8,544 bases of DNA from Fimimonas sp963619835 (GCA_963619835.1 CAVEYD010000043.1:1-8544), one strand, 5' to 3'; numbered from the stretch's first letter, positions 1-4,958 are shown. Translations and numbers: made by a program. Notes: generated by a model from the letters alone, not told the origin.

Positions 1-11
1 ATTTACAAAAA

Positions 12-20
12 TGCTATAAT
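12..20 (+). promoter_or_regulatory. Candidate extended -10 promoter element
   Basis: The sequence TGC-TATAAT is a perfect consensus -10 hexamer (15-20) with the TGn extension used by vegetative sigma factors. Any -35 element would lie before the window, so only half the promoter is visible. Transcription would start near base 27 and leave a leader of about 195 nt before hydC. The match is strong, but TATAAT is frequent in AT-rich DNA, and this promoter could serve something other than hydC. Confidence 0.4.
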
Positions 21-37
21 AAATTCGATATGTCGTA

Positions 38-60
38 GTGCTAGGCACATTTTTTGCCTA
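38..60 (+). other. Two mutually exclusive short hairpins in the leader
   Basis: GTGC (38-41) can pair with GCAC (45-48) around a 3-nt loop, followed by A and six T (50-55), which resembles a minimal terminator. The same bases can instead pair as TAGGCA (42-47) with TGCCTA (55-60). The two structures share bases 42-48, so only one can form at a time. The stems are short (4 and 6 bp), so this is only suggestive of a leader switch. Confidence 0.2.
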
Positions 61-123
61 AAAGGGTTTTAACGTAAAAAAATGCACAAAAACGTTCTTT
101 TTTTATACTTTTTGCCCCAAAAA

Positions 124-161
124 TGCGAAAAATCATTCATATTTTGCAATTTTCTTTTTTT
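124..161 (+). terminator. Weak hairpin followed by a T-rich tract
   Basis: Bases 124-133 pair with 139-148 (seven pairs including one G-T, one A-A mismatch, then two more pairs) around a 5-nt loop. The stem is followed by a T-rich run interrupted by one C (150-161). The shape matches an intrinsic terminator, but only two pairs are G-C. It could end an upstream transcript or attenuate the hydC leader. A second, weaker candidate is AACGT (72-76) with ACGTT (93-97) followed by C and seven T. Confidence 0.25.
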
Positions 162-188
162 GACTGTTGTAAAAAATCGGTATCAAAT
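160..188 (+). promoter_or_regulatory. Candidate promoter immediately upstream of hydC
   Basis: TTGACT (160-165) matches the -35 consensus at five of six positions. At 17-bp spacing it is followed by TCAAAT (183-188), a 4/6 match to TATAAT. This would start transcription near base 195 and give a leader of about 30 nt. The -35 is good and the -10 is poor, so this is an alternative to the promoter at 12-20. Confidence 0.3.
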
Positions 189-212
189 TGCCACTTACTA
201 CGAACAAATTTT

Positions 213-217
213 GGAGG
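213..217 (+). promoter_or_regulatory. Ribosome binding site of hydC (decides the start)
   Basis: GGAGG lies 6 nt before the ATG at 224. An in-frame TTG at 188 would give 12 more residues but has no such site at proper spacing, and those residues are not needed for the domain. The ATG is therefore chosen. Confidence 0.85.
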
Positions 218-223
218 TTCACA

Positions 224-712
224 ATGAAAGGTTCTACATTGCCGTTTGAAGGCACTAAGGAACAAGAAGACAAACTTCGTGCAAAACTTGCCGAGCTCAA
301 AAAGACCGGTGGTGCGCTCATGCCTGCATTGCAATATGCGCAGGAAATTTACGGTTATCTTCCTTACGAAGTACAACTAATCGTAGCCGACGAACTCGGA
401 GTATCACTTTCCGACGTTTACGGAGTTTGCACATTCTACTCACAATTTTCGCTTTATCCAAAGGGAAAGTATCGTATCGGTATTTGCCTTGGTACAGCAT
501 GCTATGTAAAGGGTTCCGGCGATATTTACGAAAAGCTCAAAACCGTTCTCAACATTCAAAGCGGAGAATGCACAGCCGATCGCAAATTTTCACTTGATGC
601 AACTCGTTGCGTAGGATGTTGCGGACTTGCTCCGGTTATGACCGTCAACGACGATGTTTACGGCAAAATCACACCGGACGATGTCGAAGGCATTTTAGAA
701 AAGTACGAGTAA
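224..712 (+). CDS. hydC: NADH-dependent [FeFe]-hydrogenase subunit C, NuoE-like [2Fe-2S] protein
   Basis: This 162-residue protein is the small thioredoxin-fold [2Fe-2S] subunit homologous to NuoE of complex I. It has a helical N-terminal part (about 1-80) and a C-terminal thioredoxin-like domain. The four cluster ligands fit the family pattern exactly: C88-x4-C93-x35-C129-x3-C133. C132, next to the last ligand, is extra. In trimeric HydABC hydrogenases this subunit docks on the flavin subunit HydB and carries an electron-transfer cluster in the cytoplasm. It has no signal peptide or membrane segment, and its length is typical of the family. It is the first gene of the cluster and sits 24 nt before the next gene. 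Family membership is certain. The assignment to HydC rather than a formate dehydrogenase or complex I subunit rests on hydB and hydA downstream, which are separated from it by an assembly gap. Confidence 0.92.
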   Translation: MKGSTLPFEGTKEQEDKLRAKLAELKKTGGALMPALQYAQEIYGYLPYEVQLIVADELGVSLSDVYGVCTFYSQFSLYPKGKYRIGICLGTACYVKGSGDIYEKLKTVLNIQSGECTADRKFSLDATRCVGCCGLAPVMTVNDDVYGKITPDDVEGILEKYE

Positions 713-736
713 AACTTTTTTGGGGAGGTTTTTGGT

Positions 737-1081
737 ATGACTATCAAAAAAATTGCCGAAATTTTAAACGCGGAATTTATTTGTTGCCAAGAGTTTGCCG
801 ATAGAGAAGTCTTTACGGCATGCGGAAGCGACATGATGAGCGACGTTTTGGCGTATGTAAAAGATCAAGCCGTACTAATCACCGGTTTATGCAATCCGCA
901 AGTGGTGCGCACAGCCGAAATGATGGACATGGTTTGCATCGTTTTCGTGCGTGGCAAACGTCCTTCGGAAGAAGCCATCGAATTGGCAAAGAGCAAAAAT
1001 TTAGTTATGCTTGCCACACCGCTTCGCATGTTTAGTGCATGCGGTCTGCTTTATTCGGCAGGACTAAATTCGGGTAACTAA
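737..1081 (+). CDS. DRTGG-domain protein (first copy)
   Basis: This 114-residue soluble protein has the size and layout of stand-alone DRTGG-domain proteins encoded beside clostridial [FeFe]-hydrogenases. The N-terminus (MTIKKIAEIL) resembles that of the second copy at 3019 (MTVRDLCGKL). Both have a central beta-rich stretch (about 45-72), then a segment of the form RPSEEAIELAKSKNLVML, matching TPDDLLIDRAMSQGVNLL in the other copy. The DRTGG fold is otherwise known as a regulatory domain next to CBS or phosphotransacetylase domains; no biochemical role is established for the free form. Six cysteines (16, 17, 29, 52, 67, 102) are many for its size. GGGGAGG (722-728) gives a strong start 8 nt upstream. 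Its stop is one base before the next ATG, so it is probably translationally coupled to the RsbW-like ATPase. A regulatory role is inferred from context only. Confidence 0.75.
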   Translation: MTIKKIAEILNAEFICCQEFADREVFTACGSDMMSDVLAYVKDQAVLITGLCNPQVVRTAEMMDMVCIVFVRGKRPSEEAIELAKSKNLVMLATPLRMFSACGLLYSAGLNSGN

Positions 1082-1082
1082 C

Positions 1083-1505
1083 ATGAATAGCGTTCACCTC
1101 GAGTACGATGTTGACGGCAACAATTTTGTGTCCGCGGGACAGGCCACCGAAAAGGTAAAAAATTGCCTAAAAGGCATGGGCATCAATTCCTACGACATAA
1201 GACGTCTTGCTATTGCCATGTACGAAGGCGAAATCAACATGGTTATTCACGCCAACGGCGGAAAGGCAATAGCCGATATTTACGTCGATCGTGTTGTGGT
1301 AAAGCTAATCGATACGGGCAAAGGCATTGCAGATATCAATTTAGCCATGCAACCGGGTTATTCCACCGCATCCGAAGACGTTCGTGATTTAGGTTTCGGC
1401 GCAGGAATGGGGCTTCCCAACATGGTAAAAAATGCCGATGTGTTCGACATTAAAAGTGTTGTCGGCAAAGGTACGGAAATTACTTTAACAATTATGTTCA
1501 AGTAA
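1083..1505 (+). CDS. Stand-alone RsbW-like GHKL ATPase (serine-protein-kinase / anti-sigma type)
   Basis: This 140-residue protein consists of a single histidine-kinase-like ATPase domain of the RsbW / SpoIIAB class. The N box is visible as E48-x3-N52 with H56, the G1 box as D77-T-G-K-G81, the G2 box as G104-F-G-A-G-M-G-L-P112, and a G3-like GKGT at 128-131. It has no phosphoacceptor helix pair, sensor or membrane segment. Members of this class bind ATP and either phosphorylate a STAS-domain partner on serine or bind a sigma factor, but neither partner is encoded here. The gene starts one base after the DRTGG stop codon without a clear ribosome binding site of its own, so translation is probably coupled. 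The sensory-type hydrogenase gene follows 42 nt downstream. Fold and nucleotide-binding motifs are clear; kinase activity and target are unknown. Confidence 0.82.
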   Translation: MNSVHLEYDVDGNNFVSAGQATEKVKNCLKGMGINSYDIRRLAIAMYEGEINMVIHANGGKAIADIYVDRVVVKLIDTGKGIADINLAMQPGYSTASEDVRDLGFGAGMGLPNMVKNADVFDIKSVVGKGTEITLTIMFK

Positions 1506-1536
1506 TTGCAAGTTTTAGTTTCACAAATACATTTAT

Positions 1537-1541
1537 GGCGG
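1537..1541 (+). promoter_or_regulatory. Degenerate ribosome binding site of the sensory-type hydrogenase gene
   Basis: GGCGG, 6 nt before the ATG at 1548, is the best Shine-Dalgarno-like match. The alternative TTG start at 1506 directly abuts the upstream stop codon, lacks any such site, and would add 14 residues that do not look like the family N-terminus. The site is weak compared with the GGAGG of the hydrogenase subunit genes. Confidence 0.5.
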
Positions 1542-1547
1542 TCAAAC

Positions 1548-2789
1548 ATGAGCGAACTCAAACGATTGCACACAGTAACGTTAGATAAAAGTAAGTGTAT
1601 AGGTTGTTCTTCTTGCGTTAAGCGTTGTCCCACTCAGGCAATACGCATACGAGACGGCAAAGCAAGTGTCATTTACGACAAATGTATTGCTTGTGGCGAA
1701 TGTGTCCGTATATGTCCGTCAAATGCCAAAATTCCCAGTTACGACAAATTTGAAGTCGTAAACAACTACAAGTACAAAATTGCGCTAATTGCCCCGTCTT
1801 TTTACGGACAGTTCAACGACTTAAAAGACGTCAACTACATTTTGACGGCATTTAAGTCCATCGGATTCGATTTTGTTTACGAAGTCGGCATCGGTGCCGA
1901 ACTTATTTCGCAAGTCACTCAAAAATTATTTTTGACGGGCGAAGTCAAAAAACCGGTAATAAGCACAGCTTGTCCGGCAGTTTTAGAACTTATTAGCGAG
2001 CATTTTGAAAATCTCAAAGACAATCTTTTGCCCTTGCTTGCGCCTGTAGACGTTGCGGCAAAGCTTGCACGAGAAAAGGCACAAAAACGCGGAGTAAATC
2101 CGCAAGACATAGGAGTATTTTTCGTTTCCCCTTGTCCGGCCAAAGTTTATGCGTTAAAAGCCAACAAAACAGTCAATAAAAAGTACGTCGACGGTGTGTT
2201 GTCGGTTGCCGAAGTCTACATGAAAATCGTAACCGAAATAGGCAAGCTCGAAGACAGTAAAAACTTGTCGGAAATGGGCATACTCGGTTTACAATGGGCA
2301 AGTAGCGGAGGCGAAGCCGCAGGCGCCATGTGTGAAAAGTATCTTGCCGCCGACGGTATCGAAAACGTAATGTCCATTTTGGAAGCGTTGGAAAACGGTG
2401 GACTTAAGGACGTTGAGTTTATCGAACTCAATGCTTGCACAAGCGGTTGTGTCGGCGGAGTGCTCAATGTCGAAAATGCTTTTGTCGCTCGTGCCCGCAT
2501 AAGACAGCTTCGCAAAAAATTCCCGCAAATAGGCACAACTCTTTCGGAAATCGGCAAACCTCTTTCTTTCTATTTTGCCGACAAGCAAATACAAAAAGAC
2601 GAAGTGCAAAGCGATCGCAACGTAGCGTTTGAGCATCTTCTTCAAATGCAACAGCTTTACAGCACTCTTCCCAAAATTGATTGCGGAGTGTGTGGTGCTC
2701 CGGGTTGCCAAGCTTTTTGCGAAGACGTAGTTTTAGGACGTGTACCGCAAGGCACAACTTGTCCCATGCTAACAAAAACTAAAAAGTAA
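1548..2789 (+). CDS. Sensory-type [FeFe]-hydrogenase-like protein (HydS-like, non-canonical active site)
   Basis: This 413-residue iron-sulfur protein has three parts. An N-terminal two-[4Fe-4S] ferredoxin domain has ligands C17, C20, C23, C27 and C46, C49, C52, C56. A hydrogenase large-subunit C-terminal domain spans about 78-345. A C-terminal extra cluster domain has C379-x2-C382-x4-C387-x17-C405. All four H-cluster cysteines have counterparts: C142 in TACP, C196 in SPCPAK, and C297 and C301 in CTSGC. The residue before C142 is alanine, where catalytic enzymes have the proton-transfer cysteine (TSCCP). The Met of MPC is Ser194, and the Met before the third ligand is Asn295. Loss of the relay cysteine is characteristic of putative sensory hydrogenases (HydS, groups C and D) described in Thermotoga maritima and Thermoanaerobacter. 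No PAS domain is present. It is therefore probably a slow H2 or redox sensor rather than the main catalyst. It could alternatively be an electron-transfer protein. Confidence 0.85.
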   Translation: MSELKRLHTVTLDKSKCIGCSSCVKRCPTQAIRIRDGKASVIYDKCIACGECVRICPSNAKIPSYDKFEVVNNYKYKIALIAPSFYGQFNDLKDVNYILTAFKSIGFDFVYEVGIGAELISQVTQKLFLTGEVKKPVISTACPAVLELISEHFENLKDNLLPLLAPVDVAAKLAREKAQKRGVNPQDIGVFFVSPCPAKVYALKANKTVNKKYVDGVLSVAEVYMKIVTEIGKLEDSKNLSEMGILGLQWASSGGEAAGAMCEKYLAADGIENVMSILEALENGGLKDVEFIELNACTSGCVGGVLNVENAFVARARIRQLRKKFPQIGTTLSEIGKPLSFYFADKQIQKDEVQSDRNVAFEHLLQMQQLYSTLPKIDCGVCGAPGCQAFCEDVVLGRVPQGTTCPMLTKTKK

Positions 2790-2823
2790 TTTTTAAGTCA
2801 AAAACAAAAATTACTCAAAAAAA

Positions 2824-2870
2824 GTTGTTTAGGTTAAAAAGTATTAAAAAAAATATTAAAACCTAACAGC
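2824..2870. repeat. Imperfect hairpin, 11 bp with one bulge
   Basis: Bases 2824-2835 (GTTGTTTAGGTT) pair with 2860-2870 (AACCTAACAGC), with T2828 bulged and one G-T pair, around an A-rich 24-nt loop. On the + strand no T tract follows. On the - strand the stem would be followed by T-rich sequence (complement of 2799-2823), so it would terminate leftward rather than operon transcription. It could instead stabilise the 3' end of the block 1 mRNA. Confidence 0.4.
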
Positions 2871-2902
2871 TACCCAAATCAAAAATTCCAACCGAATATA
2901 AT

Positions 2903-2920
2903 TATTGTTTTTAAACAATA
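2903..2920. repeat. Inverted repeat, 8-bp arms with TT centre (operator-like or hairpin)
   Basis: TATTGTTT (2903-2910) and AAACAATA (2913-2920) are perfect inverted copies separated by TT. Each arm has only one G-C pair, so a stable terminator stem is unlikely. A dimeric repressor site overlapping a -35 (TTGTTT, 2905-2910) is an alternative. The copy stops six bases before the N gap. Confidence 0.4.
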
Positions 2921-2926
2921 TTTATA
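2919..2926 (+). repeat. 8-bp direct repeat, left edge of the assembly gap
   Basis: TATTTATA ends exactly at the last known base before the Ns. The identical 8-mer begins exactly at the first base after them (2937-2944). This indicates either that the two contigs overlap here or that the gap hides a repeat-flanked insertion. Confidence 0.8.
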
Positions 2927-2936
2927 NNNNNNNNNN
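2927..2936. other. Assembly gap (10 N)
   Basis: Ten unknown bases, a round number that usually marks a scaffold join of unknown size rather than ten uncalled bases. Linkage of block 1 to block 2 depends on this join. The gene content on both sides fits one hydrogenase cluster, which supports the join but does not prove that nothing is missing. Confidence 0.95.
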
Positions 2937-2944
2937 TATTTATA
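2937..2944 (+). repeat. 8-bp direct repeat, right edge of the assembly gap
   Basis: This is the second copy of TATTTATA, beginning at the first base after the Ns. It continues into TATATG, giving a stretch that could act as a -10 region for block 2. Confidence 0.8.
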
Positions 2945-3018
2945 TATATGTAAAAAAAGGCACAATCTTTTAATTAAAAAAGTGCAACGCAGTTGCCGAC
3001 CAACAAGGTAGGTGCAAA

Positions 3019-3348
3019 ATGACCGTAAGAGATTTATGCGGCAAGTTAAACGCAAAAATTGTAGTCGAAGCCGATTCTACTCGCAACGTAACGGATGGTT
3101 ACGCAGGCGACTTACTAAGTTTTGTTATGGGACGTGCTCCGGAAAACAGTGCATGGTTCACTGTGATGACCAATGTCAACGTATGTGCCGTTGCTGTTTT
3201 GTGTGACGTTTCCGCTGTGGTAATTTGCGAAGGTTGCACTCCGGACGATTTACTTATCGATCGTGCAATGTCTCAAGGTGTAAATTTACTTGTTACCGAT
3301 TTAGACATTTACAACGCGGTAAAAGCGGTGTCAAATGATATCAATTAA
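3019..3348 (+). CDS. DRTGG-domain protein (second copy)
   Basis: This 109-residue soluble protein is a paralogue of the product at 737, with the same length class and N-terminal pattern but a clearly diverged sequence. The segment DLLSFVMG (31-38) corresponds to DVLAYVKD in the other copy. The TPDDLLIDRAMSQGVNLL segment near 74-91 is typical of stand-alone DRTGG proteins in hydrogenase operons. The eponymous DRTGG tetrad itself is not conserved. It has five cysteines (7, 56, 62, 70, 73), including a C70-x2-C73 pair. The start at 3019 has AAGGTAGG 6 nt upstream. The 3' end overlaps the PHP gene by 14 bases, which points to coupled translation. Function is not established; ligand sensing or scaffolding in hydrogenase regulation is inferred from repeated neighbourhood. 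Confidence 0.75.
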   Translation: MTVRDLCGKLNAKIVVEADSTRNVTDGYAGDLLSFVMGRAPENSAWFTVMTNVNVCAVAVLCDVSAVVICEGCTPDDLLIDRAMSQGVNLLVTDLDIYNAVKAVSNDIN

Positions 3349-4033
3349 GTACGATTTACACATGCACAGCGGTTTGTCCTCATGTGCCGATGACGACATG
3401 ACACCGGTAACAATGGTAGGTTTAGCCGCATTAAAGGGTTTAGATGCCGTTGCCGTTTCAGATCACAATGCAATAGGCAACGTAGCAGTTGCCATGCTTG
3501 CGGGACATGCTTACGGAGTATGTGTTGTACCGGCAGTAGAGTTGCAAACGGCAGAAGATATTCACATTTTGTGTTTGTTCGGCACGTTTGACGGACTTCG
3601 CAACTTTTACGAAAACGAAGTTTCCCCAAATTTGCCCAAAATCAAAAACAACGTTTCGGCTTTCGGAAATCAACTTGTTTACGACGAGGACGACAACGTT
3701 GTTGCCACTGACGAAAGATTGCTACACATAGGCGCACAAATTGCCGTCGAGTCAGTCCCAAGTTTATGCAAAAAGTACGGCGGAGTTGCCGTTGCCGCTC
3801 ACATTGACCGTTCGGAAAACGGCATGGTCGAAATTTTAGGCGACGTAATAAGCGAGTACGATGCAATCGAACTCAGCAAGCATGCCAACGATTCTTACCG
3901 CCAAAAGTACAAAGACAAAATAATCATCACCAATTCCGATGCCCATTGGGCAGACGAAATAGGCAAAGCGCAAGGCGTCATGCAAGTAGACGAACTTTCA
4001 GCGCAAGCCATAGTAAAAGCCTTAACTAAATAG
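3335..4033 (+). CDS. PHP-domain phosphoesterase
   Basis: This 232-residue protein of the polymerase and histidinol-phosphatase (PHP) superfamily is about the length of a single PHP barrel. The metal-binding motifs appear in order: D7-L-H9-M-H11, D43-H44, E69, H77, H156 in AAHIDR, and D202-A-H204 in NSDAH. All residues needed for a trinuclear metal centre seem present, so it is predicted to be an active phosphomonoesterase or phosphodiesterase. The substrate is unknown; family members hydrolyse histidinol phosphate, nucleotides or other phosphoesters. It starts inside the upstream DRTGG gene and ends 3 nt before the GHKL ATPase gene, so the three are probably translated as one coupled unit. 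Placement between kinase-fold genes makes it a candidate phosphatase or second-messenger hydrolase for the same pathway. That last step is inference. Confidence 0.85.
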   Translation: MISIKYDLHMHSGLSSCADDDMTPVTMVGLAALKGLDAVAVSDHNAIGNVAVAMLAGHAYGVCVVPAVELQTAEDIHILCLFGTFDGLRNFYENEVSPNLPKIKNNVSAFGNQLVYDEDDNVVATDERLLHIGAQIAVESVPSLCKKYGGVAVAAHIDRSENGMVEILGDVISEYDAIELSKHANDSYRQKYKDKIIITNSDAHWADEIGKAQGVMQVDELSAQAIVKALTK

Positions 4034-4036
4034 TTT

Positions 4037-4585
4037 ATGAGAGAACTTTCACTAAACATTTTAGACGTTACGGAAAATTCCCTTCGTGCCAAAGCAACGC
4101 TTGTCAAAATTGACGTACAAGTTACCGACCAAACGATAACCATCGTAATTGCCGATAACGGTTGCGGTATGGACAAGGAATTTTTATCAAAAGTCACCGA
4201 TCCGTTCACAACCACACGTACAACACGCAAAGTCGGTTTAGGCTTACCGCTAATAAAAATGGAAGCTGAAATGACCGGTGGGACGTTTGACATCACATCC
4301 CAAAAGGGAGTAGGCACAACCGTAACCACAACATTTGCCACAAATCACATCGACCGTCCGCCAATGGGCAACTTAGGCGAAACGATAGTGTCGCTTTTAG
4401 CGGATTTAGGGCAAACAAGATTGATTTTTTCCTATACGGCGTTTGGACAAAACTTTACGCTGGATACGGACGAAATAAAAAGCCAACTCGAAGGTGTTCC
4501 GTTGGATTCACCCGAAATTTTGGTTTTTATCAAAGACATGATACAAGAAAATATTACGACAATTAACGGAGGTATCGTATTATGA
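4037..4585 (+). CDS. Stand-alone histidine-kinase-like (GHKL) ATPase with C-terminal extension
   Basis: This 182-residue protein is built around a HATPase_c domain (about 1-104). The N box is N7-x2-D10-x2-E13-N14, the G1 box D40-N-G-C-G44, and an F-box-like DPFTTTR spans 55-61. The G2 box is G67-L-G-L-P and the G3 box G91-V-G-T. It has no DHp phosphoacceptor helices, sensor or transmembrane segment, so it cannot be a classical sensor kinase alone. The last 75 or so residues form a separate predicted alpha/beta extension whose function I do not recognise. It resembles the ATP-binding proteins often annotated next to hydB and hydA in Clostridia. Its start lies 3 nt after the PHP stop with no Shine-Dalgarno sequence, implying coupling. 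Its stop overlaps the next start as ATGA. It differs from the RsbW-like ATPase at 1083 and is not a recent duplicate. Confidence 0.82.
   Translation: MRELSLNILDVTENSLRAKATLVKIDVQVTDQTITIVIADNGCGMDKEFLSKVTDPFTTTRTTRKVGLGLPLIKMEAEMTGGTFDITSQKGVGTTVTTTFATNHIDRPPMGNLGETIVSLLADLGQTRLIFSYTAFGQNFTLDTDEIKSQLEGVPLDSPEILVFIKDMIQENITTINGGIVL
4568..4572 (+). promoter_or_regulatory. Ribosome binding site of the [2Fe-2S] protein gene
   Basis: GGAGG lies inside the end of the upstream ATPase gene, 9 nt before the ATG at 4582. It confirms an independent strong start despite the 4-base overlap of the two reading frames. Confidence 0.8.
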
Positions 4586-4953
4586 AAAGTATTGCCGACA
4601 TCAAGGCGATAAGAGACAAAATGCAATCGCAAATCGTTGTTCGTGACAAAGAAACGTCTGACGAAACACGCATTGTAGTAGGTATGGCAACTTGCGGAAT
4701 TTCCGCCGGTGCTCGTCCCGTATTCAACACACTCATGGACGAAGTTTCCAAGCGCGGACTTCACAACGTAAAAGTCAGCCGTACAGGATGTTTGGGCATG
4801 TGTCGCTTAGAGCCCATCGTAGAAGTATTTGTCCCCGGACAAGAAAAAGTCACCTATTGCAAGGTAGACGCAGAAAAAGCGAAAAACATTATTGTTAACC
4901 ACATTGTAAACGGCAATATTTGCACGGAATATCTTATCGGTGGCGAGGAGTAA
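4582..4953 (+). CDS. Thioredoxin-like [2Fe-2S] ferredoxin-domain protein
   Basis: This 123-residue protein has a short helical N-terminus (1-27) and a thioredoxin-like [2Fe-2S] domain. The cluster region includes C38 in ATCGISAGAR, and C70-x3-C74 in RTGCLGMC. The usual second ligand of the C-x4-C pair is missing: the position five after C38 is glycine. Two further cysteines, C93 and C114, could complete the set. From memory, homologues beside hydB share the CGIxxGA form, so this is probably a family trait and not damage. It is related to the N-terminal domain of HydB and to the C-terminal half of HydC. It may be an extra electron carrier or subunit, comparable to the small fourth subunit of some HydABCD complexes, but this cannot be decided here. 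It overlaps the upstream gene by four bases and ends 5 nt before hydB. Confidence 0.82.
   Translation: MKSIADIKAIRDKMQSQIVVRDKETSDETRIVVGMATCGISAGARPVFNTLMDEVSKRGLHNVKVSRTGCLGMCRLEPIVEVFVPGQEKVTYCKVDAEKAKNIIVNHIVNGNICTEYLIGGEE
4945..4950 (+). promoter_or_regulatory. Ribosome binding site of hydB (decides the start)
   Basis: GAGGAG, within the last codons of the upstream gene, lies 8 nt before ATG 4959. An in-frame TTG at 4920 would overlap the upstream gene by 34 bases and add 13 unrelated residues; the ATG start places the [2Fe-2S] domain correctly at the N-terminus. Confidence 0.85.
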
Positions 4954-4958
4954 AAATT

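Larger units (their letters stand above)
2790..3018. other. AT-rich spacer between the two gene blocks, containing the assembly gap
   Basis: This is the only long non-coding stretch inside the cluster. I find no open reading frame or RNA gene in it. It holds an imperfect hairpin (2824-2870), a short inverted repeat (2903-2920), the N gap (2927-2936), a 12-bp palindrome TTTTAATTAAAA (2968-2979) enclosed by GCAC/GTGC (2960-2963 / 2982-2985), and a ribosome binding site for the next gene (AAGGTAGG, 3005-3012). It probably separates two transcription units or carries an internal promoter. Confidence 0.6.

Noticed and set aside
188..223. Upstream TTG starts extending hydC (188), the HydS-like gene (1506) and hydB (4920)
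   Set aside because: Each has a downstream in-frame ATG with a better-placed ribosome binding site, and the extra residues do not belong to the family domain.
2289..2711. Long open frames on the minus strand opposite the HydS-like gene (also opposite hydB and hydA)
   Set aside because: They lie wholly within well-supported + strand genes, lack ribosome binding sites and recognisable motifs, and look like by-products of codon bias.
2903..2920. Rex operator controlling the hydrogenase genes
   Set aside because: Rex sites have TTGT and ACAA ends spanning about 18 bp (TTGTTAA-n4-TTAACAA type). Here TTGT (2905-2908) to ACAA (2915-2918) spans only 14 bp, so the half-sites are four bases too close. 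No better match was found in the hydC leader.
2919..2944. Insertion sequence inferred from an 8-bp target-site duplication
   Set aside because: The repeats flank only Ns, and no transposase fragment or terminal inverted repeat is visible on either side. Contig overlap explains the same observation more simply; kept only as an alternative in the findings.
2951..3018. Riboswitch or small RNA between the gap and the second DRTGG gene
   Set aside because: Only a 4-bp GCAC/GTGC stem around an AT palindrome is visible, with no conserved motif that I recognise.
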